A stretch of DNA of 32,353 bases. Source: an uncultured Clostridia bacterium (lineage in GTDB: Bacteria > Bacillota > Clostridia > Christensenellales > CAG-138). This document shows positions 6,005 to 14,577 of the stretch, piece by piece. The DNA is taken from NCBI GenBank assembly GCA_905235205.1, contig CAJOKM010000006.1, positions 1 to 32,353 on the forward strand, written 5' to 3'. Position 1 is the first letter of the stretch. Each line of letters begins with the position of its first letter. The notes under the pieces were generated by a model. That model was not told the origin of the DNA. It saw nothing but the letters and a program-made list of their open reading frames with translations, and did not search any database. The position numbers and the translations under genes are program-made.

Positions 6005-8497
6005 ATGCAAAATTTGAAGAGAATCCTTGCTGTTCTGGTGGTTCTCGTGATGGTTCTGGCGGTTGTCGGCTGCACCAATACGCCGGCAAACCCGGATGCA
6101 AACGTCACGGACGCTCCCGTTCAGCCTGACAATCCGGACCAGCCCGATCAGCCGGACCAGCCGGATCAACCGGACGATACCAACGACGCTCCTTTGGTCG
6201 TTGCCTACAGCCCGTTCTCCCAGAAGTTCAGCCCGTTCTATGCGGATACCGCATATGATCAGGATGTCGCGGGTATGGTCGCCCTCGGTCTGATGACCAC
6301 CGATCGTATGGGCGGTATCATCTACAACGCAATCGAAGGCGAAACCGTCAACTACAACGGCACGGATTATCTGTACACCGGCGCTGCGGATCTCTCCGTC
6401 AACTATGACGAGGCGTCCGACACCACCGTCTATACGGCGAAGATCCGTGACGACCTGAAGTTCTCCGACGGCGTACCGGTAACGGCGGATGACATCATCT
6501 TCACGTACTACACCTACCTCGATCCGTCCTATGTCGGCTCCACCTCGCTGAGCTCTTATGATATCGTCGGCCTGCAGAACTATCGCACGCAGACCACGGA
6601 CGAAGTCTATGCGAAGTATGCCGAGATGGCGAAGGCGATCTTCGATGCAGGCCGTGACGGCTATGTTGAGAACGATCTCTACACCGAGGATCTGTACAAT
6701 GCGTACTGGGCCGAGATGGATGCGCAGTGGACGGCTGTCTGCCAGGGCATCGCGGATTACGTCAACAACAACTACGGTGTTGATGATTACGCGCCCATGG
6801 TCGGCAAGACCACCTATGCGGAAATCGCAGAGAACGAAGGCCTGAAGATGGCTTACGGCATGGCGCTGTGGGGATTCGGCCAGCTCAACGAGGACGGCAC
6901 GTTCACCAACGGCATCGACACCTGGGATCTCGCTGAGACGTTCCCGACCGTCGAGGACTACTACAAAGCGACGTTCGAAGCGTACGAAGGCGACGTTGAC
7001 GCGTTCTTCGGCACCGAAGCAACCGGCAACGAAGCGGGCTCCGCGCATGAGCTCGCAGATGCAAACTTCATTGCGACCTACGGTCCGCAGGATGAAGCGA
7101 TGGGCGGCGAAGGCGTCAAATCCATCGAAGGCATCAAGAAGATCGACGACTACACCGTCGAAGTTACCGTGAACGGTTATTCCGCGCCTGCTGTTTACAA
7201 CATCCTCGGCATCACCATCACCCCGATGCACTACTATGGCGACGAGTCGCTGTATGACTATGAGAACGGCATGTACGGCTTCAAGTTCGGCGACCTGTCC
7301 AAGGTCAAGAGCCTGACCGAAGTCCCGCTGGGCGCAGGCCCGTACGTCTTTGTCGAGTACAAGGATAAGGTCGTCACCTTCAAGGCAAACCCGTACTGGT
7401 TCAAGGGCGAGCCCAAGATCAAGACCATCCTGTTCAAAGAGACTGCTTCCGCGGAAGTTGCGACCGCTCTGAACACGGGCGATGCAGACGCGGGTGAAAT
7501 GACCGGTTCCCGTACCCGTTTCGAGGAAGTCGCTTCCTACAACAGCAACGGCGAAATCACCGGTGACGTCATCACGACCTCCAAGGTCGACAACCTCGGC
7601 TACGGCTACATCGGCATGAACGCGGATACCGTCAATGTTGCGGGCAACCCGAGCTCTGATGAATCTAAGGCTCTCCGTAAGGCACTTGCCACCGTTCTGG
7701 CTGTGTATCGTGACGTTGCGTACGATTCGTACTACGGCGAGGCGGCGTCCGTCATCCAGTACCCGATCTCCAACACCTCCTGGGCAGCGCCGCAGGCGTC
7801 CGACCCGGGTTACAAGATCGCGTTCTCCGTGGATGCGCAGGGCAACGATCTGTACACCGCAGACATGTCCGCTGAGGACAAGTACGCAGCCGCGAAGGCG
7901 GGCGCTCTGACCTGGTTCGAAGCAGCGGGTTACACCGTTGAGGACGGCAAGGTCACCGCGGCTCCCGAGGGCGCGAAGCTGAGCTACGAAGTCATCATCC
8001 CGGGCGACGGCCAGGGCGATCACCCGTCCTACACCGTTCTGACCATGGCGAAGGAAGCTCTCGAAGCAATCGGCATCGAGCTGATCATCAATGACCCGGC
8101 AGACTCCAACGTTCTGTGGGATTCCCTCGATGCAGGCACGCAGGAACTCTGGTGCGCAGCATGGGGCTCCACGATTGATCCTGATATGTACCAGGTCTAC
8201 CATGGCGACAACATCGTCGGCAAGGGCGGCACGGACAGCAACCACTACCACATCAACGATGCGACGCTGAATGAGAAGATCATGGAAGCGCGTACCTCTG
8301 ATGACCAGGCGTTCCGTAAGGCGACTTACAAAGAGTGTCTCGACATCATCGTTGACTGGGCAGTTGAGATCCCGGCGTATCAGCGCCAGAACTGCATCGT
8401 GTTCAGCACGCAGCGCATCAACATCGACACTCTGACTCCGGACATCACCACGTTCTGGGGCTGGATGAACGATCTCGAGCTGCTCGAAATGAACTAA
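6005..8497 (+). CDS. Peptide ABC transporter substrate-binding lipoprotein (SBP_bac_5 family)
   Basis: This 830-residue protein begins with a lipoprotein signal peptide (MQNLKRILAVLVV, lipobox AVVGC, Cys23) and a linker of repeated P-D-Q units (about residues 42-58). The body follows the family 5 order: VVAYSPFSQKFSPFYAD, then FSDGVPVTADDIIFTYY at about residue 153, DDYTVEVTVNGYSAP at about 380, GAGPYVFVEYKD, and a C-terminal lobe ending TFWGWMNDLELLEMN. The protein should sit on the outer face of the membrane and hand oligopeptides to the permeases. Usual members have 500-600 residues; most of the excess lies between about residues 195 and 365, an acidic Tyr- and Asp-rich stretch. Codon use is more uniform than in its neighbours, which fits high expression. 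Ligand specificity cannot be told. Confidence 0.93.
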   Translation: MQNLKRILAVLVVLVMVLAVVGCTNTPANPDANVTDAPVQPDNPDQPDQPDQPDQPDDTNDAPLVVAYSPFSQKFSPFYADTAYDQDVAGMVALGLMTTDRMGGIIYNAIEGETVNYNGTDYLYTGAADLSVNYDEASDTTVYTAKIRDDLKFSDGVPVTADDIIFTYYTYLDPSYVGSTSLSSYDIVGLQNYRTQTTDEVYAKYAEMAKAIFDAGRDGYVENDLYTEDLYNAYWAEMDAQWTAVCQGIADYVNNNYGVDDYAPMVGKTTYAEIAENEGLKMAYGMALWGFGQLNEDGTFTNGIDTWDLAETFPTVEDYYKATFEAYEGDVDAFFGTEATGNEAGSAHELADANFIATYGPQDEAMGGEGVKSIEGIKKIDDYTVEVTVNGYSAPAVYNILGITITPMHYYGDESLYDYENGMYGFKFGDLSKVKSLTEVPLGAGPYVFVEYKDKVVTFKANPYWFKGEPKIKTILFKETASAEVATALNTGDADAGEMTGSRTRFEEVASYNSNGEITGDVITTSKVDNLGYGYIGMNADTVNVAGNPSSDESKALRKALATVLAVYRDVAYDSYYGEAASVIQYPISNTSWAAPQASDPGYKIAFSVDAQGNDLYTADMSAEDKYAAAKAGALTWFEAAGYTVEDGKVTAAPEGAKLSYEVIIPGDGQGDHPSYTVLTMAKEALEAIGIELIINDPADSNVLWDSLDAGTQELWCAAWGSTIDPDMYQVYHGDNIVGKGGTDSNHYHINDATLNEKIMEARTSDDQAFRKATYKECLDIIVDWAVEIPAYQRQNCIVFSTQRINIDTLTPDITTFWGWMNDLELLEMN

Positions 8498-8540
8498 GCA
8501 GAACACCTAAGTCTCTAAGTCAACAAACTTAAGGGCAAAC

Positions 8541-8572
8541 CGGTTGAGCCCACCGCAAGGTGGGCTCAACCG
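8541..8572 (+). other. Intercistronic RNA hairpin with GCAA tetraloop
   Basis: A perfect 14-bp stem CGGTTGAGCCCACC / GGTGGGCTCAACCG encloses GCAA, a GNRA-type tetraloop. It lies 44 bases after the binding-protein gene and 49 bases before the first permease. There is no U tract after it, so it is not a standard terminator. In other bacteria such hairpins after a binding-protein gene protect that part of the mRNA and lower the amount of downstream message. A second small stem GCGGC / GCCGC (8591-8605) sits just before the permease ribosome site. Confidence 0.8.
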
Positions 8573-8620
8573 ACATTCCGGTATTATTACGCGGCGTAAA
8601 GCCGCGAGAGGGTGGTACGC

Positions 8621-9637
8621 ATGTGGAAATTTCTTGTTAGAAGACTTCTTCTCGGCATACTGATCGTTGTGCTCGGCGCATTCGTCGTGTATGCCGTCAT
8701 TCGCTGCCTGCCCGCCTCCTACATGGAGAAGATGGCAAGGCAATTGTCGGCAGGTTCCCAGGGACGTGTTCACTGGCAGGACATGCTTGAAATACTGAAT
8801 AAACAATACGGCATGGACGGGGACATCTTCTCCGGCTATGTAAAATGGCTGTTCAAAGCCGTTCAGGGTGATTTCGGCGATTCCTGGAAGTATATGCAGC
8901 CCGTGACGAAGATCTTTGGCGAGGTGATCTGGTGGTCGGTTCTGATGAACGTGATCACGCTGCTCGTCGAGGTTCTGATCTCGATCCCACTCGGCGTTCT
9001 TGCCGCGCGCAAGCAGTATCATTTTACGGACTATGCCGTTACGGTATTTGCGCTGGCGTGCATTTCACTTCCGTCGTTCTATATTGGCACGTTGTTCAAG
9101 TACATTTTTGCGCTGAAGATTCAGATATCGAGCGATAGGGGCATGGTTGGTCTTTTACCGCTGTACGGAATCAAGGGCAATAACTACGAAAATCTCAGCG
9201 CGCTGGGCAAGGTCTGGGATGTTACGAAGCATCTGATCCTGCCGGTGGCGACGCTTTCCATTTTGTCTATCGGTTCTCTGGTGCGTTATTCCCGCACCAA
9301 CATGCTGGAGGTTTTGAACGCGGACTATATCCGTACTGCGCGTGCAAAGGGCCTTTCCGAGAACGTCGTCATCAACAAGCACGCGTTCCGCAACACGCTG
9401 ATCCCGCTTATCACGCTGTTCAGCGGACTGCTGCCGAGCTTTTTCGGCGGCGCCATGATCACGGAAACGATTTTCCAGATCCCGGGCATCGGGTATAGGT
9501 CCTATGAAGCCATGCTGCAGGGCGATATCCCGTTCGCCATGTTCTATACGACGTTTATTATGGTGCTGACACAGCTCAGCCTGATCCTGTCCGACATCAT
9601 GTACGCCGTCGTCGATCCTCGCGTACGCATCAACTGA
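8621..9637 (+). CDS. oppB: Peptide ABC transporter permease, OppB/DppB type
   Basis: The 338-residue protein starts MWKFLVRRLLLGILIVVL, the usual first helix of OppB-type permeases, followed by an extracytoplasmic loop (about residues 28-105) with GDFGDSWKY, then the five-helix transport domain. The cytoplasmic coupling motif is DYIRTARAKGLSENVV, the EAA-loop that docks on the ATPase. FQIPGIGYRSYEAM and VDPRVRIN at the C-terminus are typical of the family. ATG 8621 is chosen because AGGGTGG lies six bases upstream; a GTG at 8612 would overlap that site. It forms the membrane channel with the next gene. The length is slightly above the usual 305-320. The gene begins 123 bases after the binding-protein gene and ends 12 bases before the second permease. 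Confidence 0.93.
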   Translation: MWKFLVRRLLLGILIVVLGAFVVYAVIRCLPASYMEKMARQLSAGSQGRVHWQDMLEILNKQYGMDGDIFSGYVKWLFKAVQGDFGDSWKYMQPVTKIFGEVIWWSVLMNVITLLVEVLISIPLGVLAARKQYHFTDYAVTVFALACISLPSFYIGTLFKYIFALKIQISSDRGMVGLLPLYGIKGNNYENLSALGKVWDVTKHLILPVATLSILSIGSLVRYSRTNMLEVLNADYIRTARAKGLSENVVINKHAFRNTLIPLITLFSGLLPSFFGGAMITETIFQIPGIGYRSYEAMLQGDIPFAMFYTTFIMVLTQLSLILSDIMYAVVDPRVRIN

Positions 9638-9649
9638 GGAGGTGCAACC

Positions 9650-11881
9650 ATGCTGAGAATTAACGAAACTGCAGAACAGCAGAAGCAGGAAGCCCCCCAG
9701 GAGCAGATGAAGCTCGACGACGCGCGCCGCGTCAAGGTTCTTTCGCCGGGCATGCTGGTCTTCAAGCGGTTCATCCGCAACAAGCTCGCGGTGGTCGGCA
9801 TCATCATCCTTGCGGTGATGTTTATCTTCTCTTTCATCGGACCGTTCTTCTCGCCGTATTCAAGAGCGCAGCTCTTTACCAAGGAAGTCGAGGAATGGGG
9901 CGATTATGCAACGGGAAGATTCAACGCGGAGTCCCGCTTTATGGGCGATACAACATCTTCGATGAACTCCGCCGTTTTGAAGGCGCTCGGAAGTCAGAAG
10001 TCCGGCAACAAGTATGTGCTGACGGAGGGACAGGAGATCCCGTTCGAGGCGAGTAAGAGCCATTATACGCTAAGGGTCATCAACCCGAGCGAGACGGCGC
10101 CGAGCTGCGCGATCTTCGGAACCACCGAAGTCGCAAAGTTTGCAAAAGGCGAACTGAAATCGTATGATGAGAACCTGATCGATCAGGCGACGCTCGACTT
10201 CTTTAAGGAGGACGCCGCTTCCGACAGCAAGGAGAAGGAGATCGAGTTCAACGGGGTGACCTATTCGGTCGAACGGAGCAAGGTCGAAACGAGCTATTTC
10301 GCACCCTCCGAGGAGCCGATGGCGGTTTCCACCTACAATATCTATTCCGCCCTGCTCGGTAAAGTCGCAAAGCTGCAGGCGGATACCGAGTTCCTGCACA
10401 GTGTCAGCGCCGCAGTGAACGCGGGCGAAACGAGCATTTCGTACGACGGCGAGACCTATACGCTTACAGGAGATGTTGAAAACGGATTCGTTCTGACTGC
10501 GGCAAACGGCACCGAGCTGTTCGACATTACGCGCGCCTTCCGTTCCGCACAGATCAACCTGACTGAAACGAACGACAAGGGCGAGGAGGAACTGAAGGAA
10601 GTTGACTTTGTTTCCACCCTTTCCGACGAGACGGCGTTCAACGAAGCGCTGAAGGCTGCGATCAATGCCGGCGAGACCTCGTTCACCTTCGACGAAGTGG
10701 AGTACACGGTCTCTTCGGATGAAGCGGAGACCTATGTGATGCTGCCGGACGGTCAGCTTGCGATGACCGTTGCGAACAGCTTCGACCCGATCGAATCGAA
10801 GTACGACGTTCTGAACCAGGACTTCCGCTTCGCGTATGCAACAGAACAGGCGATCGCGGACGGTCAGCAGTCGTTCCAGTACGACGGTGAAGCGTATACG
10901 CTGGTGAATAACGGCGCAGACTACACCGTAATGAACCCGATGGGCGAGGAGTCCGTGCTGGTCTCCGACGTTGCCTACGGTCCCGCAAAGAACGGCATCG
11001 TGCTGACGGTCGACTTCATCCTGAAGCTGCAGGATGCGATGCGCAATAAGCAGAGCAGCTTCACGTTCGTCAACCAGTACGGCGAAGAGACCGAAACGCG
11101 CATCACGGTCGTCAACGAAAACTACTACGTGCAGACGATGCAGACTGTGTCGCTCCTTGACGCAAGATCCGGGCTCTCGAGCAAGCATCTGCTCGGCACA
11201 GACGTCAACGGCATGGACGTGTTCACGCGCCTGATGTACGGCGGCAGAGTTTCCCTGCTGGTCGGCTTCGTCGTCATTTTCTTTGAGATCATCCTCGGCG
11301 TTATCGTCGGCGGCCTGTCCGGATACTTCGGCGGCGTGGTCGATACGATCCTGATGCGTTTCGTCGAGCTGTTCAATGCGATCCCGTTCTACCCGATGCT
11401 GATCATCGTCGGCTCGGTTATGGACAATCTGCATTTTGACGCATACTCGCGACTGATGATGACGATGGCGATGCTCGGTATCCTCGGCTGGACCGGTATC
11501 GCGCGTATGGTCCGCGGTCAGATCCTCTCGCTCCGCGAGCAGGACTTCATGATCGCGACCGAAGCGACCGGCATCAAGACGAGCCGCCGCATCTTCCGTC
11601 ACCTGGTCCCGAACGTCATGCCGCTGCTGATCGTTTCGGCAACGTCCAGCCTCGGCGGCATCATCATCACGGAGTCGACGCTCGGCTTCCTCGGTCTCGG
11701 CGTCAAGTACCCGATGGCATCCTGGGGCTCGATCATCAACCAGGTCAACGATATGCAGGTCATGAACACCGCGTGGTGGATCTGGATCCCGGCAGGCGCA
11801 TTCATCCTGCTGACGGTTCTGGGCTTCAACTTTGTCGGTGACGGTCTGCGCGACGCGTTCGACCCGAAGATGAAGCGATAA
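9650..11881 (+). CDS. oppC: Peptide ABC transporter permease, OppC/DppC type, with giant insertion
   Basis: Residues 1-70 and 510-743 are a normal OppC permease: the N-terminal tail, helix 1 (NKLAVVGIIILAVMFIFSF, about 44-62) ending FFSPY, then HLLGTDVNGMDVFTRLMYGG and the five-helix domain with the EAA loop (MIATEATGIKTSRRIF, about 634-649) and FNFVGDGLRDAFDP at the end. Family members have about 300 residues with roughly 30 between FSPY and LGTD; here about 435 residues separate them. By topology this insertion lies on the outer side of the membrane. It contains six copies of a short pattern such as SYDGETYTL (see the repeat entry). There is no stop or frameshift, and composition agrees with its neighbours. 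AGGAGG precedes the ATG. The transport function is sure; the insertion's role is unknown. Confidence 0.92.
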   Translation: MLRINETAEQQKQEAPQEQMKLDDARRVKVLSPGMLVFKRFIRNKLAVVGIIILAVMFIFSFIGPFFSPYSRAQLFTKEVEEWGDYATGRFNAESRFMGDTTSSMNSAVLKALGSQKSGNKYVLTEGQEIPFEASKSHYTLRVINPSETAPSCAIFGTTEVAKFAKGELKSYDENLIDQATLDFFKEDAASDSKEKEIEFNGVTYSVERSKVETSYFAPSEEPMAVSTYNIYSALLGKVAKLQADTEFLHSVSAAVNAGETSISYDGETYTLTGDVENGFVLTAANGTELFDITRAFRSAQINLTETNDKGEEELKEVDFVSTLSDETAFNEALKAAINAGETSFTFDEVEYTVSSDEAETYVMLPDGQLAMTVANSFDPIESKYDVLNQDFRFAYATEQAIADGQQSFQYDGEAYTLVNNGADYTVMNPMGEESVLVSDVAYGPAKNGIVLTVDFILKLQDAMRNKQSSFTFVNQYGEETETRITVVNENYYVQTMQTVSLLDARSGLSSKHLLGTDVNGMDVFTRLMYGGRVSLLVGFVVIFFEIILGVIVGGLSGYFGGVVDTILMRFVELFNAIPFYPMLIIVGSVMDNLHFDAYSRLMMTMAMLGILGWTGIARMVRGQILSLREQDFMIATEATGIKTSRRIFRHLVPNVMPLLIVSATSSLGGIIITESTLGFLGLGVKYPMASWGSIINQVNDMQVMNTAWWIWIPAGAFILLTVLGFNFVGDGLRDAFDPKMKR
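10028..11149 (+). repeat. Six-fold protein repeat inside the OppC-type permease
   Basis: The encoded segment (residues 127-500) holds six diverged units. Their cores are IPFEASKSHYTL (residue 130), IEFNGVTYSV (198), ISYDGETYTL (263), FTFDEVEYTV (345), FQYDGEAYTL (409) and FTFVNQYGEETETRITV (471). The spacing is 68, 65, 82, 64 and 62 residues. Units 3 to 5 are preceded by a helix-like stretch ending in A-x-x-x-G-x-x-S (AVNAGETS, AINAGETS, AIADGQQS). The likely unit is one helix plus a small beta sheet. Relatedness is seen only in protein, not as a DNA repeat. Confidence 0.75.
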
Positions 11882-11894
11882 GGGGGACTGAACA

Positions 11895-13040
11895 ATGGCT
11901 AAGAGAAAAGGCGTAAACTATATCTCCCGCAGAGAGTCTGCAAAGATCTCCCGCGAGAACCGCAAGATCACGAACGCGATGGAGCGCAAGCGTAACCGCA
12001 AGCACGTCGATCCGTCCGAATATATGACCGAGATGCACGATCCGAACAACGTCGTGGAGTTTGATAACGTGCATACGTACTTCTTCACCGACATCGGCAC
12101 GGTCCGTGCAGTCGACGGCGTTTCGTTCAACGTTCCGCAGGGCAAGACGGTCGGCGTCGTCGGCGAGTCCGGCTGCGGCAAGTCCGTTACCTCGCTCTCG
12201 CTGATGCAGCTGGTGCAGCGTCCGCAGGGTCAGACCGTGGAAGGCGAAATTCGCTTCAACGCGGGCGACGGCGAAGTGTACGACATCGTGAAGACGCCCA
12301 CCAAGGTCATGCAGCACATCCGCGGCTCGAAGATCTCCATGATTTTCCAGGAGCCGATGACCTCCCTGAATCCTGTTTTCCGGATCGGTCAGCAGGTCAA
12401 CGAGGTTCTGGAGCTGCACTATCCCGACTGGTCGGAAGAACAGGTCAAGGCAAGAACGATCGAGATGCTCGAAATGGTCGGCATCGCAAACAGCGAAGGC
12501 GTTTACATGATGTATCCGCACGAGCTGTCCGGCGGTATGCGTCAGCGTGTCATGATCGCTATGGCGCTTGCCTGCGACCCGAAACTGATCATCGCAGACG
12601 AGCCGACGACCGCTCTGGACGTGACCATTCAGGCGCAGATCCTCGATCTGCTGCGCACCCTGAAGGATCGCATCAATTCCAGCATCATGCTGATCACGCA
12701 CGACCTCGGCGTTATCGCCGAGATGGCGGATTACGTTGTGGTCATGTATTCCGGCAGGATCGTTGAAAGAGGTACGGCTGCGGAAGTCTTCCACAATCCG
12801 TGCCACCCGTACACGATCGGTCTGATGGCTTCAAAGCCGGTGGTCAATCGCCGCGTCGATCGTCTGTACAGCATTCCCGGTTCGGTTCCGAATCCGATCA
12901 ACATGCCGAACTACTGCTACTTCCGCGATCGCTGCGAGAAGTGCACCGAGAAGTGCAACGGTGAGTATCCGCATGAGATCTACGTAAGTCCGACGCACAT
13001 GGTAACCTGCTACCTGTATGAGGACAAGAAGGAGGACTGA
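11895..13040 (+). CDS. oppD: Peptide ABC transporter ATPase, OppD type
   Basis: The nucleotide-binding domain has Walker A GESGCGKS (residues 90-97), Q-loop FQEPMTSLNP (Gln152), signature LSGGM (211-215), Walker B LIIADEP (231-237) and the switch His269 (LITHD). The C-terminal oligopeptide domain (about 290-381) has the HPYT motif and Cys341, 347, 350, 354 and 372, which in this family can bind an iron-sulfur cluster. The first 50 residues (MAKRKGVNYISRRESAKISR and on) are a strongly basic extension not found in standard OppD, which starts near the LEVENL-like strand (here VVEFDNVH at 53). AGGGGG precedes the ATG, 13 bases after the permease stop. It should energise import as a heterodimer with the next protein. 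Confidence 0.95.
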   Translation: MAKRKGVNYISRRESAKISRENRKITNAMERKRNRKHVDPSEYMTEMHDPNNVVEFDNVHTYFFTDIGTVRAVDGVSFNVPQGKTVGVVGESGCGKSVTSLSLMQLVQRPQGQTVEGEIRFNAGDGEVYDIVKTPTKVMQHIRGSKISMIFQEPMTSLNPVFRIGQQVNEVLELHYPDWSEEQVKARTIEMLEMVGIANSEGVYMMYPHELSGGMRQRVMIAMALACDPKLIIADEPTTALDVTIQAQILDLLRTLKDRINSSIMLITHDLGVIAEMADYVVVMYSGRIVERGTAAEVFHNPCHPYTIGLMASKPVVNRRVDRLYSIPGSVPNPINMPNYCYFRDRCEKCTEKCNGEYPHEIYVSPTHMVTCYLYEDKKED

Positions 13041-13041
13041 C

Positions 13042-14124
13042 ATGGAAGCTGTCGAAAAGAAAGTAGAAGAAAAGAAGATCCTCACCAGACAGGAGATGTT
13101 CGCTCAGCTCAACGAGCGCATCAAGGAGATCAAGGCGGAGCCTTCGATCGAGCACGACCCGAACAACGTTCTGGAAGTGCACAACCTGGTGAAATACTTC
13201 CCGATCAAGACCGGTCTGTTCTCCCGTGTAACGGGTTACGTCCGTGCGGTTGACGGCGTTTCGTTCAACATCAAGCGCGGAACGACGATGGGTCTCGTCG
13301 GCGAGTCCGGCTGCGGCAAGACCACGGTCGGCAAGACGATCCTTCGCCTCAACGACAAGACGGCCGGTCAGGTCAAGTTCAACGGCATTGAGATCCATGA
13401 TCTGCCGAAAGAGGAACTCCGGAAACTGCGTCCGAAGATCCAGATGATCTTCCAGGATCCGTATTCGAGCCTGTCGCCGCGTCTGCCGATCGCCGAGATC
13501 ATCGGGGAAGCGGTGCGCGAGCACAACGTGGTTCCGAAGGATGAGCTGGACGATTATCTTGATGAGGTTATGAAGCAGTGCGGTCTGCAGATCTATCATA
13601 AGGACCGTTATCCGCACGAGTTCTCCGGCGGTCAGCGTCAGCGTATCTGCATCGCGCGTTCCATCGCATTGAAACCCGACTTCATCGTCTGCGACGAACC
13701 GGTTTCCGCACTGGACGTTTCGATTCAGGCGCAGATCATCAACCTGATGATGGACTTGCAGCAGCAGTTGGGTCTTACCTATCTGTTCATTTCGCACGAC
13801 CTCTCCGTCGTCGAGCATATTTCCGACACGATCGGCGTTATGTACCTCGGCAACATGGTTGAGTACGCGAGCAAAGAGCAGATCTTCGCGAACCCGCTGC
13901 ATCCCTACACGGAAGCGCTGTTCTCGGCGATCCCGGTCCCGGATCCGGATTACAAGATGAAGCGCGTCATTCTGCAGGGCAGCATTCCGTCACCGGCGAA
14001 TCCGCCGTCCGGCTGTAAGTTCCACACCCGCTGCGCAAAGTGCATGGGCATCTGCAGCGAGTGCGCGCCGGAAACGAAAGAGGTAGAACCGGGTCATTTC
14101 GTAGCCTGCCACCTGTACGACTGA
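13042..14124 (+). CDS. oppF: Peptide ABC transporter ATPase, OppF type
   Basis: All ATPase motifs are intact: Walker A GESGCGKT (residues 87-94), Gln138 in [10 protein letters not shown], signature FSGGQ (194-198), Walker B FIVCDEP (214-220) and His252 in ISHD. The C-terminal part has [16 protein letters not shown], typical of OppF, and the cysteines of the oligopeptide domain ([11 protein letters not shown]). A charged N-terminal extension of about 40 residues precedes the fold; it ends in HDPNNVLEV, nearly the same as HDPNNVVEF in the partner OppD, so the two extensions may be related. ATG 13042 is chosen because GGAGGA lies just upstream; the gene begins one base after the stop of oppD. 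The stop is followed after one base by the next start. Confidence 0.95.
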   Translation: MEAVEKKVEEKKILTRQEMFAQLNERIKEIKAEPSIEHDPNNVLEVHNLVKYFPIKTGLFSRVTGYVRAVDGVSFNIKRGTTMGLVGESGCGKTTVGKTILRLNDKTAGQVKFNGIEIHDLPKEELRKLRPKIQMIFQDPYSSLSPRLPIAEIIGEAVREHNVVPKDELDDYLDEVMKQCGLQIYHKDRYPHEFSGGQRQRICIARSIALKPDFIVCDEPVSALDVSIQAQIINLMMDLQQQLGLTYLFISHDLSVVEHISDTIGVMYLGNMVEYASKEQIFANPLHPYTEALFSAIPVPDPDYKMKRVILQGSIPSPANPPSGCKFHTRCAKCMGICSECAPETKEVEPGHFVACHLYD

Positions 14125-14125
14125 G

Positions 14126-14404
14126 ATGGCACGCAAACCGAAGCAGTATGAGGACGACGACGGTCGCACGATCGTCAATATGAACGTCGAGGGCATGCCG
14201 TGGTACGACGCGCGTCTGAAACGGGAAAAACGAAAAGAGGCGCGCGCCGAGCTGAAGGAGAAGATTGCTCGCGGCGAAGCGATGACAACGCGTGAAACGA
14301 TCCGATACACCTTCTATGCGGTCCTTGCGGGACTTGCGGCGGTCGGCGTGATCGCCGGGGGCGTATGTCTGTTCATCCTCATTCTGTGGCTGCTGTGGAA
14401 ATAA
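14126..14404 (+). CDS. Small membrane protein at the end of the importer operon (92 aa)
   Basis: The 92-residue protein starts MARKPKQYEDDDGRTIVNMN, an acidic patch followed by VEGMPWYDAR and a very charged helix (KREKRKEARAELKEKIARG), then one C-terminal hydrophobic helix (about residues 64-90) ending LWLLWK. It is predicted to be anchored by its C-terminal helix with the charged part inside. The start is one base after the oppF stop, so translation is probably coupled; no strong ribosome site of its own is seen. A terminator follows 5 bases after the stop, making it the last gene of the operon. The D-D-D-G-R-T-I motif recalls small Clostridia proteins of unknown function. A role in importer assembly is a guess. 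Confidence 0.72.
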   Translation: MARKPKQYEDDDGRTIVNMNVEGMPWYDARLKREKRKEARAELKEKIARGEAMTTRETIRYTFYAVLAGLAAVGVIAGGVCLFILILWLLWK

Positions 14405-14408
14405 GGGA

Positions 14409-14445
14409 AACGGAGCTTTGCAATCTGTGCAAAGCTCCGTTTTTT
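14409..14445 (+). terminator. Terminator of the peptide-importer operon
   Basis: A perfect 13-bp stem AACGGAGCTTTGC / GCAAAGCTCCGTT with a 7-base loop runs into TTTTTT (14440-14445). It starts 5 bases after the last gene of the operon. A weaker hairpin GGCTGA / TCAGCC follows at 14457-14473. Confidence 0.93.
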
Positions 14446-14516
14446 CGGGCGGAAGCGGCTGAACCGATCAGCCGGGCGATTTTCTAAAAAACTTGCCGAT
14501 TTGCGAAAAGTTTTCG

Positions 14517-14545
14517 TTGACAAACCGGACGCATTGTGATACCTT
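14517..14545 (+). promoter_or_regulatory. Promoter of the rpmG-secE-nusG unit
   Basis: TTGACA (14517-14522) is exact consensus; TACCTT (14540-14545) follows after 17 bp and is a weaker -10. Transcription would begin near 14552. Confidence 0.68.
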
Positions 14546-14554
14546 ATTCAAGGT

Positions 14555-14577
14555 GCCCCCATTGGGGGCTCGTTTTT
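14555..14577 (+). other. 5'-terminal mRNA hairpin before rpmG
   Basis: GCCCCC-ATT-GGGGGC (14555-14569) is followed by TCG and TTTTT (14573-14577). If transcription begins near 14552, the stem lies at the very 5' end of the message. That is too close for a normal attenuator, so mRNA protection is more likely than termination. RpmG starts 30 bases after the T run. Confidence 0.6.

Noticed and set aside
5156..8506. Minus-strand open frame of 1116 codons opposite the binding-protein gene
   Set aside because: It is antisense to a clear lipoprotein gene with promoter and ribosome site. Its protein has no signal, domain or sensible composition. The biased codon use of the sense gene leaves the opposite frame free of stops.
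8541..8572. Rho-independent terminator after the binding-protein gene
   Set aside because: The stem is strong, but the following bases (ACATTCCGG) are not a U tract and the operon continues.
10070..11602. Minus-strand open frame of 510 codons opposite the OppC-type gene
   Set aside because: Same cause as above; similar antisense frames lie opposite oppD (11826-12806), oppF (12898-13902) and the RibU-like gene (19491-20447). None has a convincing ribosome site or family.
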